From positions 1 through 64,000 of the forward strand of contig NZ_KB906971.1 of NCBI RefSeq assembly GCF_000381745.1: a DNA stretch of 64,000 bases, written 5' to 3'. Below, one piece after another: positions 18,959 to 29,400 of the stretch. This stretch comes from Psychromonas ossibalaenae ATCC BAA-1528 (GTDB lineage: Bacteria; Pseudomonadota; Gammaproteobacteria; Enterobacterales; Psychromonadaceae). Positions within the stretch are counted from its first letter, which is position 1, and every line of letters starts with the position of its first letter. The position numbers and the translations under genes were made by a program. The notes beneath the pieces are model-generated. The model searched no databases. It worked only from the letters and a program-made list of their open reading frames with translations, and was not told where the DNA came from.

Positions 18959-19711
18959 ATGAGAACACCTCTTGTAATGGGTAACTGGAAATTAAACGGT
19001 ACTAAAGAATCTGTATCTACTTTAATCAAAGGCTTAGAAGCAGCAGCAGACGCGGCGACAAATGTTGAAGTTGCTGTATGTCCACCAGCTATCTTTATCG
19101 AGCAAGTTGCTAACCTAACGGCAGCTAACAGCATCGAATTTGGTGCTCAAGATGTAAGTACAAATGTTGAAGGTGCTTACACTGGCGAAACTTCTCCAGT
19201 AATGGTTAAAGAATTTGGTGCTAAATACAGCCTTGTTGGCCACTCTGAGCGTCGCCAATACCACAACGAAACTGATGCTGTTGTTGCAGCTAAATTTGTT
19301 GCTATCCAGAAACACGGTCTAGTTCCTGTATTATGTATCGGTGAAACACTTGAAGAGCGTGAAACTAACGTAACTACAACTGTTGTTGAGACTCAACTTA
19401 AAGCAGTAATCGACCTAGCCGGTATTGATGCATTAGAAAACTGTGTTATTGCATATGAACCAGTTTGGGCTATCGGTACTGGTAAAGTTGCAACTTCTGA
19501 GCAGGCTCAAGAAGTTCACGCACATATCCGTTCTTGGTTAGCAGAGCAAAGCAAAGTTGTTGCAGAGAAAGTACAAATTCTTTACGGCGGCAGCGTCAAA
19601 GCAGCAAGTGCAAAAGAATTGTTTGCACAAGCTGATATCGACGGTGGTTTAGTTGGTGGTGCTGCACTAATCATTGAAGAATTTGTTGGTATCATCGAAG
19701 GCGCTAAATAA
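18959..19711 (+). CDS. tpiA: Triosephosphate isomerase
   Basis: TpiA interconverts dihydroxyacetone phosphate and glyceraldehyde 3-phosphate in glycolysis. The 250-aa protein has GNWKLNG with the active Lys near residue 11, GHSERR with the electrophile His near 95, the catalytic Glu in AYEPVWAIGTG near 165-175, and LYGGSVK near the C-terminus. I chose the ATG at 18959 with GGAG upstream rather than the ATG at 18947, because MRTPLVMGNWK is the family N-terminus. Codon use looks strongly biased, as expected for an abundant enzyme. A TATAAT at 18909 may be its -10 element. Confidence 0.98.
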   Translation: MRTPLVMGNWKLNGTKESVSTLIKGLEAAADAATNVEVAVCPPAIFIEQVANLTAANSIEFGAQDVSTNVEGAYTGETSPVMVKEFGAKYSLVGHSERRQYHNETDAVVAAKFVAIQKHGLVPVLCIGETLEERETNVTTTVVETQLKAVIDLAGIDALENCVIAYEPVWAIGTGKVATSEQAQEVHAHIRSWLAEQSKVVAEKVQILYGGSVKAASAKELFAQADIDGGLVGGAALIIEEFVGIIEGAK

Positions 19712-19734
19712 GCTTTTAGCCGCAGTTTGATACT

Positions 19735-19761
19735 AAAAAAGGCGCTTAATGCGCCTTTTTT
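19735..19761 (+). terminator. Intrinsic terminator of tpiA
   Basis: AAAAAAGGCGC-TTAAT-GCGCCTTTTTT forms a strong symmetric hairpin with a T-run, 23 bases after the tpiA stop. The A-run on the other side could make it work weakly in both directions. Confidence 0.92.
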
Positions 19762-19869
19762 GTGCGCTTAAATTTTTTCTATACCCGTTAGATCTTCAGC
19801 TTCACGCCTAGAACCTGCCCACCTTACGGCTTGCTGATTTTTGTATCTTGAATGATAACGGCTATATTC

Positions 19870-20748
19870 TTAAATAATCTTATCCCATTGTTGAACCTGG
19901 TTATTAAAAAAACCAGAGTCTCTATAAGCTTGTTCAAGCAGTCCTTTTTCCTTAAGAATTTTAATACCCTTATTCAACACGTTAATTAACTCTTTACCCT
20001 GACTATTCCTTTTCGATACTGCAAAGTGACGACTGCCCTGCAATCCAACTTTAATCCCGGGTACAGGTACTAAACGAATTCCTTGCGGCGTAAATGATAA
20101 ATCATCACTGGGTTGAAACGGTGCTAATAAAAAATCGGCACGTCCTTTTGCAACCATTTTTACCATTGATGACCACTTTACCGTATTGATTAGTGAGTGG
20201 ATTTTCATCGCATTTAAAGTCTGCCAGTCTACACTCCATGCTTTGCTTGAAACGACCGTCAACTGGCGAACATCTGCAAGCGATTTTGCGTTGAGTGCAT
20301 TTCTATTTTCGCTGATGGTATATAAGCCGGCTTCAAACTGACCATTTTCAATAACAGGCTCAGAAACATAAAGCAGATCGGAATCATTCAGCAGATTCTG
20401 CCAGATTGAGTTTCCTGCCATTACTGCTTTTCCAGAATGAACCAGTTTGATTATTCGAGCATGAGAAGAAGCCACAATAAAACGAATAGAAGCATTAACA
20501 CCTCCCAGTGCTAAAGCCTGCTGAATCAACACCACTTCAACAACATCACGTCGAGAGCCAGGCCCGTAGTAATCTGAAATCTGTAACGGATCACGCCCCT
20601 GCATAAAGAAATCATAATCCCGCTTTACATCTTTGGGTATCACAATAATCAGTTCATCTCGCTGTGTTATTACGGAATGCTGGTTTTCTACAGCCGCACC
20701 GGAAGAAGGAGTTATTAAGGTAATTAACAACAACAGTATTTTTTTCAT
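19870..20748 (-). CDS. Orphan periplasmic substrate-binding protein (family 3-like)
   Basis: This 292-aa protein has a signal peptide (about 18-20 residues, basic MKK start and hydrophobic LLLLITLI core) and reads like an amino-acid-binding (SBP_bac_3) periplasmic protein, with a C-terminal INVLNKGIKILKEKGLLEQ segment typical of that family. No permease or ATPase lies beside it. Such orphan proteins often act as sensors or are distant paralogues of transporter parts. The ligand cannot be told from sequence. It is divergent from yccA with 200 bases between, which carry no other ORF. Confidence 0.65.
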   Translation of the reverse strand: MKKILLLLITLITPSSGAAVENQHSVITQRDELIIVIPKDVKRDYDFFMQGRDPLQISDYYGPGSRRDVVEVVLIQQALALGGVNASIRFIVASSHARIIKLVHSGKAVMAGNSIWQNLLNDSDLLYVSEPVIENGQFEAGLYTISENRNALNAKSLADVRQLTVVSSKAWSVDWQTLNAMKIHSLINTVKWSSMVKMVAKGRADFLLAPFQPSDDLSFTPQGIRLVPVPGIKVGLQGSRHFAVSKRNSQGKELINVLNKGIKILKEKGLLEQAYRDSGFFNNQVQQWDKII

Positions 20749-20947
20749 AAACTTCCTTATTTAATAAACAGATTTCATTTTAATTAAAAACTTAATTCAC
20801 TACACGCATTAAGCATCAATAATGCTGAGCCTCCTGCATTTAAATAAAATTTTACATTTTTTTATATTGTGAAAATAAAAGTTTGTCTTTATGGGTAAAG
20901 CACATGCTATGATGAGTAATAACTATTACTGATTATCCGGAGAGCGT

Positions 20948-21607
20948 ATGAATTCACCAACTACAAATACTCAAACACAGAGTCATGGTATTTCAATTAA
21001 TAAAGTATTGAAAAACACCTACATCCTACTCGGCATGACCTTAGCTTTTTCTGCATTAACAGCAACTATTGCAACTATGTTCAACATCGGTGCAATGGCG
21101 TCATTAGTGCTGATGCTGGTTGGTTTTGCTCTTTTATTTGTTGTCTCTAAAACGGCCGATTCCAGTAAAGGACTTTTCTGGGTATTTATGTTCACCGGCG
21201 TGATGGGGGCATCACTTGGTAACATGCTGAATCATTATTTAGCAATGGAAAACGGTGCTTCACTGATTATGCAGGCATTAGGCTCAACAGCGCTTATATT
21301 TTTTGCCCTGTCGGCTTATGTATTAACATCACGTAAAGACTTCTCATTTATGGGCGGCTTCTTGATGGCTGGTATGATTGTTGTGATTATTGCGATGATT
21401 GCTAATATCTTTTTACAAATTCCAATCATGCAGGTGGTTATCAGCAGCGTTGTAGTGTTAATCATGTCAGGCTTCATTCTTTTTGATACCAGCCGTATTA
21501 TCCACGGTGGTGAAACCAACTACATCCGTGCAACGGTTTCTTTGTATTTGAACCTGTTTAACCTGTTTATCCATCTGTTAAGCTTATTAAATATTTTAGA
21601 TGATTAA
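20948..21607 (+). CDS. yccA: YccA-like Bax inhibitor-1 family membrane protein
   Basis: This is a 219-aa integral membrane protein with about seven hydrophobic helices. It matches YccA in HKVLRNTY-like (NKVLKNTYILL), SAYVLTSRKDFSFMGGFLMAG and IIHGGETNYIRATVSLYL stretches. YccA binds the FtsH protease, slows its attack on membrane proteins and protects SecY when translocation is jammed. An AGAG-type ribosome site precedes the ATG. It is a single gene ending in a strong terminator. Confidence 0.92.
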   Translation: MNSPTTNTQTQSHGISINKVLKNTYILLGMTLAFSALTATIATMFNIGAMASLVLMLVGFALLFVVSKTADSSKGLFWVFMFTGVMGASLGNMLNHYLAMENGASLIMQALGSTALIFFALSAYVLTSRKDFSFMGGFLMAGMIVVIIAMIANIFLQIPIMQVVISSVVVLIMSGFILFDTSRIIHGGETNYIRATVSLYLNLFNLFIHLLSLLNILDD

Positions 21608-21624
21608 TTATAACTGATTACTAT

Positions 21625-21650
21625 AGCGCACCTTAGGTGCGCTTTTTTTT
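21625..21650 (+). terminator. Intrinsic terminator of yccA
   Basis: AGCGCACC-TTA-GGTGCGCT is followed by eight Ts in all, 17 bases after the yccA stop. Confidence 0.93.
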
Positions 21651-21671
21651 GTCTTAAGAAAGGTAATATCG

Positions 21672-22277
21672 ATGAAAATGGCCAAGTATCTGTCACCTCT
21701 TCTGCTGTTATTATTTTCCTGTAGTGATTCATCTAATATGCTTCAGCCGCTTAACCCTGAGCGGCCGATCCTTGCCTTTGGAGACAGCCTGACATTTGGA
21801 TACGGCGCACCGGAAAATAAAAGTTACCCTGCTCAGTTAAGTACGTTGATCAATATGCCGGTGATTAATGCCGGTATTAACGGAGAATTGAGTAAAAACG
21901 GCCTGGCTCGATTAGAGCAGCTTCTAGAACTGCATGACCCGCAGTTATTGCTGCTCTGCCACGGTGCGAATGATATGCTTCAGAAATCTAATTTATCGCT
22001 TATGGCAGATAATCTGCGTGCGATGATAACCATGGCACAGGAAAGAGATATACAAGTAGTACTGATAGCCGTGCCGAATACAACGCTGCTGTTAACGCCC
22101 TTAAAACAGTATCAGCAGGTGGGGGACGAAATGAATATTATTGTAGAAAATGATCTGTTGTCGAACGTATTAAGCAAGCCGGGCTTTCACAGTGATCTGA
22201 TTCACCCTAATGCGTTAGGTTATCGACAAATAGCCGAAGCAATTGCACAGCTTTTAACCGACAAAGGTGCAATATGA
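21672..22277 (+). CDS. GDSL-type esterase/lysophospholipase, predicted lipoprotein
   Basis: This 201-aa SGNH hydrolase has GDSLTFGYG with the nucleophile Ser39, a Gly in the NAGINGE block, GAND in block III and DLIHP with the Asp/His pair near the C-terminus. It resembles TesA/EstA-type arylesterase or lysophospholipase L1. The N-terminus reads LLLFSC with Cys17, a plausible lipobox, so it may be lipid-anchored rather than free in the periplasm like E. coli TesA. The substrate is not readable. It converges with lolE, the stops about 40 bases apart. Confidence 0.85.
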   Translation: MKMAKYLSPLLLLLFSCSDSSNMLQPLNPERPILAFGDSLTFGYGAPENKSYPAQLSTLINMPVINAGINGELSKNGLARLEQLLELHDPQLLLLCHGANDMLQKSNLSLMADNLRAMITMAQERDIQVVLIAVPNTTLLLTPLKQYQQVGDEMNIIVENDLLSNVLSKPGFHSDLIHPNALGYRQIAEAIAQLLTDKGAI

Positions 22278-22316
22278 CAGTGACTGCGCAGAACAACACG
22301 TTCTGCGCGGTATTCC

Positions 22317-23561
22317 TTAATGACTGTAGCCTAACTCCTCTGCCGGTTGAATATTACTTGCGCGCCATGCCGGATAAACAGTCGATAAGACACTCATTAT
22401 AAAAGCGACAATGGTGACAGTGATAACCTGGCTGATATCAAGCTGCGAGGGTAAAAAGTCAATAAAGTAGATATCACCGGATAAAAATTGATGACCTGTC
22501 AATCTTTCAATAGATTTAATAATGGCTGTTAAATTAACTGCTAAATAAACGCCGCCGAAGGCGCCCAGCAGACAGCCGACAAATCCGTTAAATGCTCCCT
22601 GTACCATAAATATACCGCGCAGCATCCACTTGGAAGCGCCCATTGTTTTTAGAATTGCGATATCAGAGCGTTTTTCATTAACTGCCATCACTAATGTTGA
22701 CACAATATTAAAACAGGCGACAGCAACCACCAGCAGCAGAATCACATACATTAATGATTTAACCATCTGAATATCCTGATACACAGAGCCCTGACTGGTG
22801 ATCCAGCTTTTAATGTATAAATAGGCAGATAAACTGTAACCGATGTCGCGCGATATTTTCTGCGCATCGAGTAGGTTTGTTACTTTAAAAGCAATCGCAT
22901 TGGCGCTTTTCATAGACAGTATCTGTTTAGCATCGTCAATATGAATAAAACCAAGTACATTATCCAGCTGTCCGCCCATATCAAACAGACCGACCAGTTT
23001 AAACTTTAATTTACGTGGAGATTTTAACTGATTACCTGCCCGTTTATCCGGCAGCAACAGAGTGAGTGAATCACCAACAGCAACTGACAGTTTTTTAGCG
23101 ACACTTTTACCTAAGATGATTGACTGTTCACCCGGCACTAAAAGATCCCACCCCCCCTGTTTAATATACTGCTCAATACTGGTTACTTCACTTTCAGAAT
23201 CAGGGCTGACCGCACGCAGCTGCAGGGCTTTCATCTGCTCATCTTTCTGCAGTAAACCGCTGAATGTTATATAAGGTGCAGCACTGACCACATCTGGATG
23301 CGCTTTTACCTGTTCTAAAGTCGCATCAATATTTTTAAAGCTGCCGCTGACCATTTCCAGCTCACCATGAGGAACAACTGACAGCAGCTGGTCCCGTAAC
23401 GCTTTTTCAAACCCGTTCATCGCCGATAAACCGATAATCAACACCGCCACCCCCAGTGAAATACCGAGTATTGAAGCGATCGAGATAAATGAAACAAATT
23501 TGTTTTTATGCTTGGCACGGCTGTAACGTAAACCGACAAACACAGATAATGGTCGAAACAT
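22317..23561 (-). CDS. lolE: Lipoprotein-releasing system permease LolE
   Basis: This is a 414-aa permease of the LolCDE complex, which extracts mature lipoproteins from the inner membrane and hands them to LolA. It has an N-terminal helix (about 25-48), a large periplasmic domain and three C-terminal helices, with the family motif near ILKTMGAS and the tail YPAWRAS. As third gene after lolC and lolD it is called LolE by order. Its ATG overlaps the lolD stop by one base. Confidence 0.9.
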   Translation of the reverse strand: MFRPLSVFVGLRYSRAKHKNKFVSFISIASILGISLGVAVLIIGLSAMNGFEKALRDQLLSVVPHGELEMVSGSFKNIDATLEQVKAHPDVVSAAPYITFSGLLQKDEQMKALQLRAVSPDSESEVTSIEQYIKQGGWDLLVPGEQSIILGKSVAKKLSVAVGDSLTLLLPDKRAGNQLKSPRKLKFKLVGLFDMGGQLDNVLGFIHIDDAKQILSMKSANAIAFKVTNLLDAQKISRDIGYSLSAYLYIKSWITSQGSVYQDIQMVKSLMYVILLLVVAVACFNIVSTLVMAVNEKRSDIAILKTMGASKWMLRGIFMVQGAFNGFVGCLLGAFGGVYLAVNLTAIIKSIERLTGHQFLSGDIYFIDFLPSQLDISQVITVTIVAFIMSVLSTVYPAWRASNIQPAEELGYSH

Positions 23562-24244
23562 TATGAATTACCTTGTAAAACGCCGCTGATCATATGCTCC
23601 TGACGATTAAGCTTATTAGCCAGAGCCTGGTCATGGGTGACCACCACAAATGCCGTTCCTAACTCTTCGTTAAGTGTTTTTATCAGCTGGTACACACTTT
23701 CAGCGCTTTTAGCATCAAGATTACCTGTAGGTTCATCAGCAAGTACCAGTTTAGGTTCATTGATTAAAGCACGCGCAATGGCTACCCGCTGCCTTTCACC
23801 ACCGGACAACTCTGACGGACGGTGATCCATACGCTCCTGCAGACCGACACGTTTTAACATCTGCTGTGCTTTAGCCGTGGCAGTCTTAATATTAACCCCG
23901 GCAATCAGCAGCGGCATCGCGACATTTTCCAGCGCGTTAAATTCAGATAACAGATGATGAAACTGATACACAAAACCAAGGCACTGGTTGCGCCATTTTG
24001 CCTGTTTGTTAGCAGATAACTGCTGAATATCTTTACCCTGGTAATAAACCTCACCTTCACTGGGCACATCAAGTGCGCCTAAAAGATGCAGTAAAGTACT
24101 TTTACCTGAGCCTGAGCTGCCGACAATCGCCAACAATTCACCTTCCTGCACAGTTAAATCTACACCACTTAAAACCGTCGTTGACAACTTACCTTCCTGA
24201 TATGTTTTCCCTAAATTTGAACAAACCAGCATATCTTTACTCAT
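23561..24244 (-). CDS. lolD: Lipoprotein-releasing system ATPase LolD
   Basis: This is a 227-aa ATPase with Walker [10 protein letters not shown] (about 42-50), the LolD-specific FVYQFHHLL segment, signature [15 protein letters not shown], Walker B LVLADEP and H-loop VVTHD. It powers lipoprotein extraction with LolC and LolE. The start is 170 bases after the lolC stop, a wide gap for this operon that is filled by a duplicate of the lolC tail. Confidence 0.97.
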   Translation of the reverse strand: MSKDMLVCSNLGKTYQEGKLSTTVLSGVDLTVQEGELLAIVGSSGSGKSTLLHLLGALDVPSEGEVYYQGKDIQQLSANKQAKWRNQCLGFVYQFHHLLSEFNALENVAMPLLIAGVNIKTATAKAQQMLKRVGLQERMDHRPSELSGGERQRVAIARALINEPKLVLADEPTGNLDAKSAESVYQLIKTLNEELGTAFVVVTHDQALANKLNRQEHMISGVLQGNS

Positions 24245-24314
24245 CTCTTAAAACCTTGCCCTAATAGGACTTATTAAATCATTCATTAACTGTTTAGCTT
24301 TCTGCGGCTAATCG

Positions 24315-24413
24315 TTACTCATATCTTAAGACTTCATCGGAGTTACTTTTCCGGCTCGCTATACTAGATATAGCCTGCTGATAGACTCAAGAGCAGATCT
24401 GGCCAAACATAGC
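24315..24413 (-). repeat. Degenerate 99-bp tandem copy of the lolC 3' end
   Basis: Bases 24315-24413 align without net offset to 24414-24512, the last 99 bases of lolC, about 75% identical by eye and best near the stop. The shared stretch TTACTTTTCCGGCTC is exact. Read on the minus strand, the copy ends SDEVLRYE-stop, matching the lolC end PVEALRYE-stop, but an upstream TAG and a one-base indel break the frame. It is a decayed tandem duplication that explains the long lolC-lolD gap. Confidence 0.85.
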
Positions 24414-25640
24414 TTATTCATACCTTAACGCTTCGACCGGGCTTACTTTTCCGGCTCTGTATGCTGGATATAAGGTTGCCAGTAAGCTGAGGATCATCGC
24501 CCCAAACATAATCACCATAATCTGCAGCGGCTCATGTAAAACCGGTAATAAACGCGCACCGCCGGATGCATTAGACAGCAGATGCAGTCCTAAAAATGCC
24601 AGTGTTTCATTGATATAAGTGCTTAAAACAAGCCCCAGACCAGTGCCGAACAACGCTCCGATAATACCGCTCCAGGCGCCCTGGATAATAAAAATTAGAT
24701 TAAGTGTACTACCGCGGATACCCAGCGTTTTTAAAATCGCAACCTCGGCATTTTTATCACTGACCACCATCACAGATGAAGAAAGAATGTTAAAGGCGGC
24801 CACTGCAATAATTAAACATAATAGTAACCAGATCATGTTTTTTTCCATTTTAACAGCGGCAAACAGCTGTCCGTGTGTTTCCCGCCAGTCCGTAACCGTC
24901 TGACCATCTGCCAGTATGGGTGGAATCCAAGACTGAATATCAAAGGGATCATCAAGATACAGACGAAGCCCTGTAGCCTGCTCTTTTTTAATGCGGATAA
25001 GACGGGCTGCATCTTGAATATGCATCAGCACCATCTGCTTATCAACATCAGAACCGACCGAAAACAAACCTGCCACAGTAAAGTTACGCTGGCTGGGCAT
25101 GCGTCCTAACGGTGTGAAACGGCTTCCTCGTGCAGAGATAAGGCGTACTTTATCGCCGACTGTTACGCCAAGTTCCCGCGCCAGAGCCTGACCAATAATA
25201 ACTTTGTAATCTCCGGCTTTAAGATCTGTTAAGCTGCCCATATAAACGGTTGATTTAATCACATCACTGGCAAACAACTGCGGCTTGATGCCTTCTACCT
25301 CAACGCCAAGCAGACCTTTGCCGCTTTGAATAATAGCTTCAGCACGCACAACAGGCTCGACACTTTTCACATGTTCCAGCTGTGTAAGCGACGCAAGCTG
25401 CGGCTGCCAGTCACTAATAACATTTTTCTGATTACTGACCATAGCATGCGGCACAGCACCTAAAATACGTGTTTTCAATTCCTGCTCAAAACCATTCATC
25501 ACAGATAAAACCGTAATCAACGCCAGAACACCAAGTGTAATGCCGCCTGTTGAGAAAAGTGAGACAAAGGAAACGAACTTATTGTTGCGTTTTGATTTGG
25601 TATAACGCAGCCCGATAAATAAACTGAGGGGGTAAAACAT
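24414..25640 (-). CDS. lolC: Lipoprotein-releasing system permease LolC
   Basis: This is a 408-aa paralogue of LolE and first gene of the operon. It has an N-terminal membrane helix (about 25-47), a periplasmic domain with the LolA-hook region and three C-terminal helices; IFIIQGAWSGIIGA and the tail YPAYRAGKVSPVEALRYE are typical of the family. The order lolC-lolD-lolE equals E. coli. An AAGGAA site precedes the ATG. A 9-base-arm dyad and a second nested dyad lie in the divergent region upstream. Confidence 0.93.
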   Translation of the reverse strand: MFYPLSLFIGLRYTKSKRNNKFVSFVSLFSTGGITLGVLALITVLSVMNGFEQELKTRILGAVPHAMVSNQKNVISDWQPQLASLTQLEHVKSVEPVVRAEAIIQSGKGLLGVEVEGIKPQLFASDVIKSTVYMGSLTDLKAGDYKVIIGQALARELGVTVGDKVRLISARGSRFTPLGRMPSQRNFTVAGLFSVGSDVDKQMVLMHIQDAARLIRIKKEQATGLRLYLDDPFDIQSWIPPILADGQTVTDWRETHGQLFAAVKMEKNMIWLLLCLIIAVAAFNILSSSVMVVSDKNAEVAILKTLGIRGSTLNLIFIIQGAWSGIIGALFGTGLGLVLSTYINETLAFLGLHLLSNASGGARLLPVLHEPLQIMVIMFGAMILSLLATLYPAYRAGKVSPVEALRYE

Positions 25641-25663
25641 AAATTCCTTTGCTTTTTGCTAGT

Positions 25664-25711
25664 ATTACATTGCATTACAATCATAATGATTCGTAATATA
25701 GTTACTGTAAT
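25664..25711. promoter_or_regulatory. Nested inverted repeats upstream of lolC
   Basis: ATTAC (25664, 25674) is mirrored by GTAAT (25693, 25707), the inner pair enclosing ATCAT/ATGAT. The dyad lies 24-71 bases upstream of the lolC start, where a regulator would act. A separate 9-base inverted repeat (TGAAGATGC/GCATCTTCA, 25751-25776) has no T-run. No known operator is recognised. Confidence 0.35.
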
Positions 25712-25883
25712 AGGGTGAAAACATAAACGGATTACTCAACCCAAGCGTACTGAAGATGCAGGAATCAGCATCTTCAACTGGTTTGGCTATATATAATGGC
25801 CATTCTAATGTATCTTTATAAATCAAGATACTGAAAACTATGTAAAATAGTACTTTGTAAATAATTTAATAAAAGGTCGAATA

Positions 25884-26444
25884 ATGACAACCAATGAATA
25901 TTTTCTAGTTAATTATCAGCTTGCGATTAATGTCGAGTTACTCGATAACGATGAAAATATCCCGGACGATGAGCAGTTTGAAGCTGAAATTCCCGCTCCT
26001 TTTCGTATGGCCAGCGACCTTGCCAGCATCGACTCACACCTTCTGCATCCTTTAAAACTAAATAGTGAAACCACTCAGGCATTATGGATGTTTTTACAGG
26101 CGCAGAACCAAAAAATTAATACCCTGCTCAGTTATGTACTCAGTCAGCAGGATCAGCCGGAGTTTCATTACCAGAGCACAGCATTCAGTGCCGGATGCTG
26201 CTGTTTTGACGGCAACAGCAGCAAATTCAGCACGGGCAGAAATGTACGTCTGAAAATCTTTATTCCCGAAGAATCGGCTGCTGTATACTGCTATGCGCTA
26301 ATCAGCTCAAACACAGACAACAATATCGAACTGACCTATCAGCAGATCCGTGAAGAAGACAGAGAGCTTTTAATCCGTACGACCCTGCATATACAGTCAA
26401 AACAGTTAAAACTTCGTGCCGAACAACGTGCATTATCACAATAA
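25884..26444 (+). CDS. PilZ-domain-like protein upstream of mfd
   Basis: This 186-aa cytoplasmic protein resembles the PilZ-type proteins often found immediately before mfd in marine gammaproteobacteria. The C-terminal half shows the PilZ pattern: a short glycine/serine turn (FSAGCCCF), then GRNVRLKIFIPE and ALISS strands. The RxxxR motif that binds c-di-GMP is not evident, so nucleotide binding is doubtful. It lies 23 bases before mfd and is probably co-transcribed. I am only fairly sure of the family. Confidence 0.55.
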   Translation: MTTNEYFLVNYQLAINVELLDNDENIPDDEQFEAEIPAPFRMASDLASIDSHLLHPLKLNSETTQALWMFLQAQNQKINTLLSYVLSQQDQPEFHYQSTAFSAGCCCFDGNSSKFSTGRNVRLKIFIPEESAAVYCYALISSNTDNNIELTYQQIREEDRELLIRTTLHIQSKQLKLRAEQRALSQ

Positions 26445-26467
26445 AATATCACGGAAAAAAAGATCCA

Positions 26468-29400
26468 ATGAAACAAGCTCCTTTATTATCTATACCGGCA
26501 GTTAAAAATAAAACTGACCGTCTAACATTTTCAAATTTACTCGGAAGCAGTCAGGCTTTAGCGGTCAGTGAGTGTGCCAGACAGCAGCAGTCACCGCTGA
26601 TATTAATTGTTAATGATACGCCGACAGCCTTAAAACTACGTTATGAGCTGGAATTCTTTGTCGAAGACAAAATAGAGCTGATTGCATTTCCTGACTGGGA
26701 AACGCTGCCTTATGATCATTTTTCACCACACCAGGATATTATCTCTACCCGAATTGAAACCTTATATAAACTGCCGACTTTAAAACAGGGAATTTTAATT
26801 GTACCGCTTAGTACACTGTTGTTACGCCTGGCTCCCCCGTCATACCTAAAGCAGCACACTTTAATCATTAAAAATGGACAGAATATTGAACTGCAGGCTT
26901 TACGCGCAGACTTAGAACAAGCAGGTTATTATGCCGTTGACCAGGTTATGGAGCATGGTGAGTTCTGTGCACGCGGCTCATTATTAGATATTTATCCCAT
27001 GGGCAGTGAAACGCCTTACAGGATTGATTTTTTTGATGATGAAATAGACTCTATCCGCCCTTTTGACAGTGAAAGTCAGCGTTCTTTAAAGCCGGTTAAT
27101 GAGGTGAAATTTCTACCTGCCCATGAGTTTGCAACTGACAGTGATGCAATTAAACGTTTTAAAGGTCAATTTGCATCGACATTTACTAATCCGATGTCAA
27201 CCGGCAAAGACTCCATTTTTAGAGAAATCAGCCAGTTTAACTTACCTGCGGGTATTGAATATTACCTACCGCTGTTTTTTGATCAGACTGCCACCCTGTT
27301 TGACTACTTTCCCGCTAACTCCACACTGGCAGTTATCGGGGATATTAATCAAGCAGCCAACGATTTTTGGCAGACCATAGAGTCTCGCTATACAGAGCGC
27401 TCTGTGGATCTGTTCCGCCCTTTATTAGCTCCTGAACAGCTCTATTTACGTCATGAGCAGTGCTTTGAACAATTAAAACAGTGGCCCCGTTATTACTTTG
27501 AAAAAGAAGCGCTTAAATCTCCGAAACCGGGTCAAGAAAATCTCAGTATCGCGGCGCTTGGCGACATTCAGATAGAGCATAAACAAAGTGATCCGCTGCA
27601 TAAACTTAAAGAGTTCCTCAGCAGCTTCAGCGGCTCTATATTATTCAGTGTTGAATCCGCAGGCCGCAAAGAGTCATTAACCGAGCTGCTTGCACCATTA
27701 AAATTATCACCGTCTGAGTATAGCGATCTTTCTGCATTTACAAAAAGTAAAAAGAAATTCGGCATAACAATCAGCCCGGTTGCAGACAGCTTTATCTTAA
27801 ATGATGCCAATTTAGCCTTTATAACCGAAAATGAACTGCTCGGATTTAAAGTCACACAGCGTCGCAGACGTAAAGAAAGCAGCGATGAAAACTACAGCTC
27901 AGAGCATATTGTCCGTAACTTAACAGAGCTGAAAATAGGCCAGCCTGTTGTACATATTGACCACGGTGTAGGCCGCTATTTAGGGCTGCAGACGATTGAA
28001 ACAGCAGGCAGCTTAACTGAATTTGTAACGCTGGAATACCTGCGCGGTGATAAACTTTATGTACCGGTCAGTGCACTGCATCTTATCAGCCGCTACAGCG
28101 GTCACGATGTAGAAAACGCGCCGATCAATAAGCTGGGTACAGAAACCTGGCAGAAAGCTAAAAAACGGGCGGCTGAAAAAGTACGCGATGTAGCCGCTGA
28201 GTTATTAGATGTATATGCACAGCGCGCGGCTAAAGTCGGCTTCCGTTATAAACTGAACAAAAGTAACTATGCGATGTTTAGTAACGATTTTCCCTTTGAA
28301 GAAACCCATGATCAGGCGCTGTCGATCAACGCGGTATTATCAGATATGTGCTCATCACAGCCGATGGACCGCCTAGTCTGTGGTGATGTTGGTTTTGGTA
28401 AAACCGAAGTCGCTATGCGCGCGGCTTTTTTAGCCACCGACAATACACGCCAGGCAGCCCTGCTTGTTCCCACTACGCTGCTGGCGCAGCAGCATTATGA
28501 GAACTTTAAAGACAGGTTTGCCAACTGGCCGGTACGCATTGAAGTATTATCTCGATTTAAAACTGCCAAAGAGCAGAAGCAGATCCTGCTGGAAGCCGAT
28601 CAGGGTAAAATAGATATATTAATCGGTACCCATAAGCTGCTCAGCAGTGATGTGAAATTTTCCGATCTCGGCCTGCTGATTATTGATGAAGAGCACCGCT
28701 TTGGTGTACGTCAGAAAGAAAAAATTAAAGCGCTTCGCGCACAGATTGATATTCTGACCCTGACCGCCACTCCGATACCAAGAACACTCAATATGTCCAT
28801 GAACGGTATGCGGGATCTGTCAATTATCGCCACACCACCGGCGAAACGCTTAGCAGTTAAAACCTTTGTAGAACAAAAAACAGATCAACTGATCAGTGAT
28901 GCCGTTACTCGTGAAATTATGCGCGGCGGTCAAGTCTATTTCTTACATAATAATGTCGAAACGATAGGCAAGGCTGCTGAAGATATTCAGAATCTGCTGC
29001 CCCTGGCAAAAGTGTCGATTGCACATGGTCAGATGAATGAACATCAGCTTGAGCGTATCATGTCTGATTTTTATCATCAGCGTCAAAATGTATTAGTCTG
29101 TACCACCATTATTGAAACCGGTATCGATATCCCCAGCGCTAATACCATTATTATTAACCGTGCGGATCATTTAGGACTTGCGCAGCTGCACCAGCTTCGC
29201 GGCCGGGTTGGACGCTCGCACCATCAGGCATATGCCTACCTGCTGACACCAACACCGAAATTAATGACTAAAGATGCTAAAAAACGTCTACAGGCGATTG
29301 AATCACTGGACACTTTAGGTGCCGGGTTTACCTTAGCAACACATGATTTAGAGATCCGCGGAGCAGGTGAATTATTAGGTGATGAGCAGTCCGGTCAGAT

